Source: Cellulosimicrobium cellulans (GTDB taxonomy: Bacteria; Actinomycetota; Actinomycetes; Actinomycetales; Cellulomonadaceae). Taken from it: 64,000 nt of DNA. How positions within the stretch are numbered: position 1 is the stretch's first letter; each line of letters begins with the position of its first letter. Where the stretch lies: the NCBI RefSeq assembly GCF_024124905.1, contig NZ_JAMXST010000001.1, positions 806,001-870,000 on the forward strand. Direction: 5' to 3'. Positions 58,714-64,000 of the stretch are shown one piece after another. Position numbers and translations under genes: made by a program. The notes below the pieces were generated by a model. That model was not told where the DNA came from. It saw only the letters and a program-made list of their open reading frames with translations, and did not search any database.

Positions 58714-60828
58714 TCAGCTCGTCGTGGAGCCCAGCGCCGCCGCACGGGTCAGGCCGTCGACGACGACCGCCGTGTACGCCGTCGCTCCGGCGTCCGTGGG
58801 GTGCACGCCGTCCGGACCGAGCACGGTCGGGTCCGCGGCCACCGCTGCCGACCAGTCCGCGACGACCACACCGGGGTGCCGTCCCGCCGCGGCGACGATC
58901 TCGGCGTTGGTGCCCGGTACCCACGGCCGGTCGGCGTACCCGGTGACGAGCACGACGCGGTGGCCGGGGCCGACCGCCGCGAGCAGCTCGTCCATCGCCG
59001 CGGCGCTCGCGGTGCTGTTCGTCCCGAGGGAGACGACGACGTAGGGCCGCAGCGCGCCCGCGTCGCGCGCGGCGGCGAGCGCCGCCGGCCCGTCCTTGAC
59101 CTGGCGCGAGACCGCGCCGTCGACGTACGTGCCCGGGAGGGCCGCAGCGAGCGCGGGCGCGCTCGCGAGCGTCACCGAGTCCCCCACGACGGTCACCTGG
59201 TCGCCGGTCGGTGCCGCGACCGGGGCCGCCGCGGCCTCGGCGGGTGCCGCCTCGGGTCCCGGTGCGGGCGCGTCGGCCGGGCCCGGGTCGGGACCCGCTG
59301 CCGGGGGCGACACCTCCGGGCCGGCCGCGGGCGCCGCGGCGCGCGGTGCAGCCTGCGTCGCCCGCGCGACCTGCTCCCCCGCCGCGATCTGCTGCTCCAC
59401 GCTCGTCGTGGCGGGCGCGTTGACGACCCCGGCCGCGGAGAGGCCGACGACGAGCGCGCACGACGCCGCCAGCGCCCAGCCGCGGCGGGTGAGGACGCGC
59501 GGCCCCGCCTCGCCCGGCGTCGGCTGGAGGCGGCGGGCGAGGTCGCGCGCCGCGCCGCGCAGCCCGCGTCGCAGCACGGGACGCTCGACGTACCGGAAGG
59601 ACAGCGCCGCCGCGACGGTCGTCACGGCGAGGGTCACGACGACGACGAGCGGGTGCACGGCACCCGGGGTCACGGGACCCACCACGGTCCCGAGCGCGGC
59701 CGCGGCGAGCACGAGCACGGGCCAGTGCCACAGGTAGAGCCCGTACGACCGCCGTCCGACCCAGCCGAGCGGACCGCGGTCGAGCTGCGCGCCGATGCCG
59801 GGCAGGCACACGACGGCGTTGAGCACCGCGGTCGCCGCGACCGCGCACACGAGCAGCCCGCCGCTATAGGCGAGCTCGCCGTCCCAGCGCATCGTCGCGA
59901 CGGCGACGACGAGGACGACGGCGCCGACCGCCCCGGCGCCGAGGACGGCGACCCGGCCGCGCGGCGTGCGCACGCGCGGCCCGCCCGGCAGGAGGGCGGA
60001 CGCGTCGGCGCCGGCCCGGGGTTCGACGTCGGGCCGCTGGACCGGGCGCACGTGCCAGAACGCGAGCGCAGCCCCGGCCATGAGCGCGAAGAGGTGGGTG
60101 TCGGTGCCGACGTAGACGCGCGTCGGGTCGGAGCCGGGCGCGTACAGCAGCGCCATGAGGGCCGCGGACACGAGCCCCAGACCGGCGACGATCCACGGCG
60201 CCCGGCGGCGCAGGGGCCGCACGACGCACAGGAGCACGACGACGAGCGGCCACAGGAGGTAGAACTGCTCCTCGACCGCGAGCGACCACAGGTTGCCGAA
60301 GAGGTGCGGGAGCAGCGCACCCGAGTAGGTGGCCCCGCTCGCGACGTCGACCCAGTTGCTCGTGAACGTCGCGGCGCCGAGGAGCTGGGGGCCGATGCCG
60401 ACGAGGACGTCACCCCCGACGACGGCCGCGGCAGCCGTGCACACCGCCACGACCAGCCCGAGCGCAGGGAGCAGGCGGCGGGCGCGCCGCGCCCAGAAGG
60501 AGCGCAGCCCCACGTGGTGCCGGTCGCGGTGCTCGCGCACGAGGAGCGTCGTGATGAGGAAGCCCGAGAGCACGAAGAAGACGTCGACCCCGACGTACCC
60601 GCCGGGGAGCGTCGCCGGGGCGAGGTGGAACGCGACGACCACGAGGACGGCCAGCGCCCGCAGCCCGTCCAGCCCGGGCATCCGGCGGTAGCGCACGGTC
60701 GGGCGGCCCGGCCGTCGGGCGGCGCCGGGCGCCCGCACGTGCCCGACGACGCGAGGCTCCTCGAGCGTCGGGCGACCGGCCCCCGCATTGGTCGTCCCGG
60801 GTCGAGGTGCCTCGTAGGTCGTCGTCAC
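58714..60828 (-). CDS. Acyltransferase 3 - SGNH hydrolase fusion (OafA-like)
   Basis: A 704-residue surface-glycan O-acyltransferase. The N-terminal membrane domain has RYRRMPGLDGLRALAVLVVVAFHL, GVDVFFVLSGFLITTLL and NLWSLAVEEQFYLLWPL; a Pro/Ala-rich linker follows (about 485-545), and an extracytoplasmic SGNH domain with VVGDSVTLAS (Ser), SLGTNST (Asn) and GVHPTDAG (Asp-His). The layout is that of acetyltransferases that acetylate wall polymers or polysaccharides. GTG 60828 overlaps the hemW stop (GTGA), an odd coupling of an envelope gene to a heme-related gene. Acceptor unknown. Confidence 0.92.
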   Translation of the reverse strand: MTTTYEAPRPGTTNAGAGRPTLEEPRVVGHVRAPGAARRPGRPTVRYRRMPGLDGLRALAVLVVVAFHLAPATLPGGYVGVDVFFVLSGFLITTLLVREHRDRHHVGLRSFWARRARRLLPALGLVVAVCTAAAAVVGGDVLVGIGPQLLGAATFTSNWVDVASGATYSGALLPHLFGNLWSLAVEEQFYLLWPLVVVLLCVVRPLRRRAPWIVAGLGLVSAALMALLYAPGSDPTRVYVGTDTHLFALMAGAALAFWHVRPVQRPDVEPRAGADASALLPGGPRVRTPRGRVAVLGAGAVGAVVLVVAVATMRWDGELAYSGGLLVCAVAATAVLNAVVCLPGIGAQLDRGPLGWVGRRSYGLYLWHWPVLVLAAAALGTVVGPVTPGAVHPLVVVVTLAVTTVAAALSFRYVERPVLRRGLRGAARDLARRLQPTPGEAGPRVLTRRGWALAASCALVVGLSAAGVVNAPATTSVEQQIAAGEQVARATQAAPRAAAPAAGPEVSPPAAGPDPGPADAPAPGPEAAPAEAAAAPVAAPTGDQVTVVGDSVTLASAPALAAALPGTYVDGAVSRQVKDGPAALAAARDAGALRPYVVVSLGTNSTASAAAMDELLAAVGPGHRVVLVTGYADRPWVPGTNAEIVAAAGRHPGVVVADWSAAVAADPTVLGPDGVHPTDAGATAYTAVVVDGLTRAAALGSTTS

Positions 60829-62162
60829 TCGTCCGTGATCTCCCGTACCACCGTGTCCGCCAGCAACCGCCCCCGCAGGGTGAGCACTCCGCGACCGGCC
60901 ACGGCCGCGCGGCCGTCGAGCAGCCCGTTCGCGACGAGCCCGGCGACGGCGCGCCGTCCGGCCGGGGACAGGACCGCGAGGTCGAGACCCTCGTGCAGCC
61001 GCACGCCGAGCATGGCCTGCTCGAGCCGTCCCTCGTCCCGCGTGAGGAGCTCACGCCCGGCCGCGGGGCTGGTGCCCGCCTCGAGCAGCGCCGCGTACCG
61101 GCGCGGGTGCTTCACGTTCCACCATCGCACGCCGACCCGCGGCTCCTGGACCGACGCGCCCGTGTCCTCGGTCACGGACGTCGGCTCCGCGCCGAGCGCC
61201 CCCGGCGCCGCGACGTACGAGTGCGCGCCGGGCCCGATCCCCCACCAGTCGTCGCCCCGCCAGTACGCGAGGTTGTGGCGGCAGCGGTCGTCGTCGGTGC
61301 GGGCCCAGTTGCTCACCTCGTACCAGGTCAGCCCGGCGGCGGTGAGCAGCTCGTCGGCGAGCTCGTACTTCGTGGCCTGGTCGTCCTCGCTCGGGAGCGC
61401 GACCTCCCCGCGCCGCACCTGGGCGGCCATCTTCGTCCCCGCCTCGACGACGAGCGCGTACGCGGACACGTGGTCGACGCCGGTCGCGAGCGCGGCCTCG
61501 AGGCTCGCCCGCCAGTCGTCGAGGCTCTCGCCCGGCGTGCCGTAGATGAGGTCGAGCGAGACCTGGAGGCCCGCGTCGCGCGCCCAGCGCACGACGTCCG
61601 GGATGCGGCGCGGGTCGTGCGTGCGCTCGAGCGTCGCGAGCACGTGCGGGACGGCGGACTGCATGCCGAACGAGACGCGCGTGAACCCCGCGGCCGCGAG
61701 CTCGGCGAGCGACTCCGGCGTCACGGAGTCCGGGTTGGCCTCGGTCGTCACCTCGGCGTCGGGTGCGAGGCCCCACGCGTCCCGCACGCCGTGGAGCAGG
61801 CGCGCGAGGTCGCCGGCGGGCAGCAGCGTGGGCGTGCCGCCGCCGACGAACACGGACGACACCGGCCGCTCGGGCAGACCGGCGTCGCGCAGGACGCGCG
61901 CCGCGAGGTCGACCTCGAGGAGCGCCGTGCTCGCGTAGGACGCCTGGCTCGCGCCGCCGCCGAGCTCGGACGCCGTGTAGGTGTTGAAGTCGCAGTACCC
62001 GCACCGCACCGAGCAGAACGGGACGTGCAGGTAGACGCCGAACCCGCGCGGCGCCGTCGGGCCGGGCACCCCCGCGACGGACCCGCTCCCGCCCGGCGCG
62101 ACCCACGCGGGGAGCGAGCCGTCGGGCGGGACCGGCTCGCCGTCGGGCAGGGCCGGGCTCAC
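60825..62162 (-). CDS. hemW: Radical SAM heme chaperone HemW
   Basis: A 445-residue radical SAM protein of the HemN/HemW family. The cluster motif is [10 protein letters not shown] (Cys50, Cys54, Cys57); Phe59 replaces the extra Cys of true coproporphyrinogen oxidase HemN, and the HNLAYW motif near residue 300 is HemW-type, so a heme-handling rather than oxidase role is favoured. [20 protein letters not shown] and [11 protein letters not shown] are family landmarks. GTG 62162 overlaps the lepA stop (GTGA). The first 40 residues are a Pro/Gly-rich extension, so a later start is possible. Confidence 0.93.
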   Translation of the reverse strand: MSPALPDGEPVPPDGSLPAWVAPGGSGSVAGVPGPTAPRGFGVYLHVPFCSVRCGYCDFNTYTASELGGGASQASYASTALLEVDLAARVLRDAGLPERPVSSVFVGGGTPTLLPAGDLARLLHGVRDAWGLAPDAEVTTEANPDSVTPESLAELAAAGFTRVSFGMQSAVPHVLATLERTHDPRRIPDVVRWARDAGLQVSLDLIYGTPGESLDDWRASLEAALATGVDHVSAYALVVEAGTKMAAQVRRGEVALPSEDDQATKYELADELLTAAGLTWYEVSNWARTDDDRCRHNLAYWRGDDWWGIGPGAHSYVAAPGALGAEPTSVTEDTGASVQEPRVGVRWWNVKHPRRYAALLEAGTSPAAGRELLTRDEGRLEQAMLGVRLHEGLDLAVLSPAGRRAVAGLVANGLLDGRAAVAGRGVLTLRGRLLADTVVREITDE

Positions 62163-64000
62163 TTCTTGGACTTGTCCTTGGCGTCCTTGCCGCCCGCGGC
62201 GTCGGAGGAGAGCGCGGCGATGAAGGCGTCCTTCGGGACCTCGACGGACCCGATGTTCTTCATGCGCTTCTTGCCCTCCTTCTGCTTCTCGAGCAGCTTG
62301 CGCTTGCGGCTGATGTCGCCGCCGTAGCACTTCGCGAGGACGTCCTTGCGCATCGCGCGCACCGTCTCGCGCGCGATGACGCGCGCGCCGACGGCCGCCT
62401 GGATCGGCACCTCGAACTGCTGGCGCGGGATGATCTCCTTGAGCTTGGCGGTCATCATGACGCCGTAGTCGTACGCCTTGTCCTTGTGCACGATCGCGCT
62501 GAACGCGTCCACCTGCTCGCCCTGGAGCAGGATGTCGACCTTGACGAGGTCCGCGACCTGGTCGCCCGACGGCTCGTAGTCGAGCGACGCGTACCCGCGC
62601 GTGCGGGACTTGAGCTGGTCGAAGAAGTCGAACACGATCTCGGCGAGCGGCAGGGTGAAGCGCAGCTCCACGCGGTCCTCGGACAGGTAGTCCATGCCGA
62701 GCATCTGCCCGCGGCGGTCGTTGCACAGACCCATGACCGTGCCGACGAACTCGCTCGGCGCGAGGATGGTCGCCCGCACGACGGGCTCGCTGACCTGCTT
62801 GATCTTGCCGCCGGGGAACTCCGACGGGTTGGTCACCTTGACGGTCGTCCCGTCCTCGAGCGTCACGTCGTAGACGACGTTCGGCGCGGTCGAGATGAGG
62901 TCGAGGTCGAACTCGCGCTCGAGGCGCTCGCGCACGATCTCCAGGTGCAGCAGGCCGAGGAACCCGACGCGGAAGCCGAAGCCGAGCGCGACCGACGTCT
63001 CCGGCTCGTAGTTGAGCGCGGCGTCGTTGAGCTTGAGCTTGTCGAGCGCGTCGCGCAGGACCGGGTAGTCGGTGCCGTCGATCGGGTACAGGCCCGAGAA
63101 GACCATGGGCTTGGGGTCGGAGTAGCCGCCGAGCGCCTCCGCCGCGGGCTTCGCGGAGTTCGTCACCGTGTCGCCGACCTTCGACTGGCGCACGTCCTTC
63201 ACGCCCGTGATGAGGTAGCCGACCTCCCCGACGCCGAGACCCTTCGTGACGATCGGCTCCGGCGAGATGACGCCGATCTCGAGCAGCTCGTGCGTCGCAC
63301 GCGTCGACATCATGACGATGCGCTCGCGCGGGTTGAGGTTGCCGTCGACGACGCGCACGTACGTCACGACGCCGCGGTAGGTGTCGTAGACCGAGTCGAA
63401 GATCATCGCGCGCGCCGGCGCGTCGGCGTCGCCCACCGGGGCGGGCACGCGCTCGACGATCCGGTCGAGGAGCGCCTCGACGCCGGCGCCCGTCTTGCCG
63501 GAGACCTTGAGCACGTCGTCCGGGTCGCCGCCGACGAGGTTCGCGAGCTCCTCCGCGTACTTCTCGGGCTGCGCGGCCGGCAGGTCGATCTTGTTGAGCA
63601 CCGGGATGATCTCGAGCTCGTTCTCCATCGCGAGGTACAGGTTCGCGAGGGTCTGCGCCTCGATGCCCTGCGCCGCATCGACGAGCAGCACCGCGCCCTC
63701 GCACGCCGCGAGCGACCGGGAGACCTCGTACGTGAAGTCGACGTGGCCCGGGGTGTCGATCATGTTCAGCGCGTGCGGCGTCTCGACCCCGTCCTCGACG
63801 ACCGCCCACGGCATGCGGACGGCCTGCGACTTGATCGTGATGCCGCGCTCGCGCTCGATGTCCATGCGGTCGAGGTACTGGGCACGCATGGCGCGCGGCT
63901 CGACGACACCGGTGAGCTGCAGCATGCGGTCGGCCAGGGTCGACTTGCCGTGGTCGATGTGGGCGATGATGCAGAAGTTCCGGATCAGCTCGGGCGGCGT
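62159..64000 (-). CDS. lepA: Elongation factor 4 (LepA), 5' end outside window
   Basis: Translational GTPase that acts on stalled or mispositioned ribosomes. The visible 613 residues run from [21 protein letters not shown] (G1) through [12 protein letters not shown] (G2), DTPGHVDF (G3) and NKIDLP (G4) to the LepA-specific C-terminal domain ([57 protein letters not shown]). The tail is Lys/Asp-rich. The start lies a few codons beyond base 64000. It heads a lepA-hemW-acyltransferase run joined by GTGA overlaps. Confidence 0.97.
   Translation of the reverse strand, partial: TPPELIRNFCIIAHIDHGKSTLADRMLQLTGVVEPRAMRAQYLDRMDIERERGITIKSQAVRMPWAVVEDGVETPHALNMIDTPGHVDFTYEVSRSLAACEGAVLLVDAAQGIEAQTLANLYLAMENELEIIPVLNKIDLPAAQPEKYAEELANLVGGDPDDVLKVSGKTGAGVEALLDRIVERVPAPVGDADAPARAMIFDSVYDTYRGVVTYVRVVDGNLNPRERIVMMSTRATHELLEIGVISPEPIVTKGLGVGEVGYLITGVKDVRQSKVGDTVTNSAKPAAEALGGYSDPKPMVFSGLYPIDGTDYPVLRDALDKLKLNDAALNYEPETSVALGFGFRVGFLGLLHLEIVRERLEREFDLDLISTAPNVVYDVTLEDGTTVKVTNPSEFPGGKIKQVSEPVVRATILAPSEFVGTVMGLCNDRRGQMLGMDYLSEDRVELRFTLPLAEIVFDFFDQLKSRTRGYASLDYEPSGDQVADLVKVDILLQGEQVDAFSAIVHKDKAYDYGVMMTAKLKEIIPRQQFEVPIQAAVGARVIARETVRAMRKDVLAKCYGGDISRKRKLLEKQKEGKKRMKNIGSVEVPKDAFIAALSSDAAGGKDAKDKSKK

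Noticed and set aside
57036-58946. CRISPR-like or satellite repeats in the proline-rich gene starts
   Set aside because: They are in-frame codon repeats for Pro/Gly/Tyr tracts inside real genes, not spaced identical repeats with unique spacers.
60825-63809. A long frame suggesting a fusion of HemW with an N-terminal extension
   Set aside because: The extension is an out-of-frame reading of lepA. The HemW start at 62162 overlaps the lepA stop as GTGA.

Overview
The window is a very GC-rich chromosome segment from an actinobacterium. Gene content, the many GTG starts, the leaderless-type promoters (a TANNNT box 6-7 bases before the start codon) and the conserved gene chain point to order Micrococcales, most like Cellulosimicrobium, Cellulomonas or Isoptericola. 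That placement is inference; no 16S gene is present. I see no insertion sequence, prophage, CRISPR array or integrase. This is core chromosome with a few accessory insertions.

Left part (1-11660): the 3' part of fabF, then a 1535-residue secreted wall-anchored protein with nine 95-residue repeats, DUF3145, peptide deformylase, a DUF1206 membrane protein, an acyltransferase, a DUF488 protein, a CAT-anticodon tRNA, a secreted trypsin-like protease, a small unknown protein and tRNA-Asn. Next (11750-18680): a drug-type MFS exporter, DNA primase, an AraC regulator beside a VOC protein, and a dGTPase-like gene.

A maltodextrin module (18724-27825) follows: cytoplasmic amylase, MalG, MalF and MalE on the minus strand, then a LacI regulator and an alpha-glucosidase on the plus strand. 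Similar inverted repeats (TGCAA-N4-TTGCA type) lie on both promoters. No transport ATPase is present, so one encoded elsewhere must energise the importer.

The middle (27873-40400) holds dusB, glyS, a znuA-znuC-znuB-zur zinc-uptake operon with a Zur-like box over its promoter, uppS, recO and leuA. leuA is preceded by a 16-residue leucine leader peptide and mutually exclusive RNA pairings that can hide or expose the leuA ribosome binding site.

An inserted block (40571-46101: a membrane protein with a variant leucine-rich repeat, a beta-propeller and a membrane-anchored hydrolase) separates leuA from a tightly coupled housekeeping run transcribed leftwards: hrcA-dnaJ-rsmE-HIT-phoH-ybeY-CBS protein-era. 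A CIRCE box lies before hrcA. The right end carries an MFS exporter, DUF3097, two paralogous proline-rich membrane proteins, an acyltransferase-SGNH fusion, hemW and the truncated lepA. The backbone dnaG-dgt-dusB-glyS-znu/zur-uppS-recO-leuA-era-phoH-dnaJ-hrcA-DUF3097-hemW-lepA is a familiar actinobacterial gene neighbourhood; the remaining genes look like lineage-specific insertions into it.
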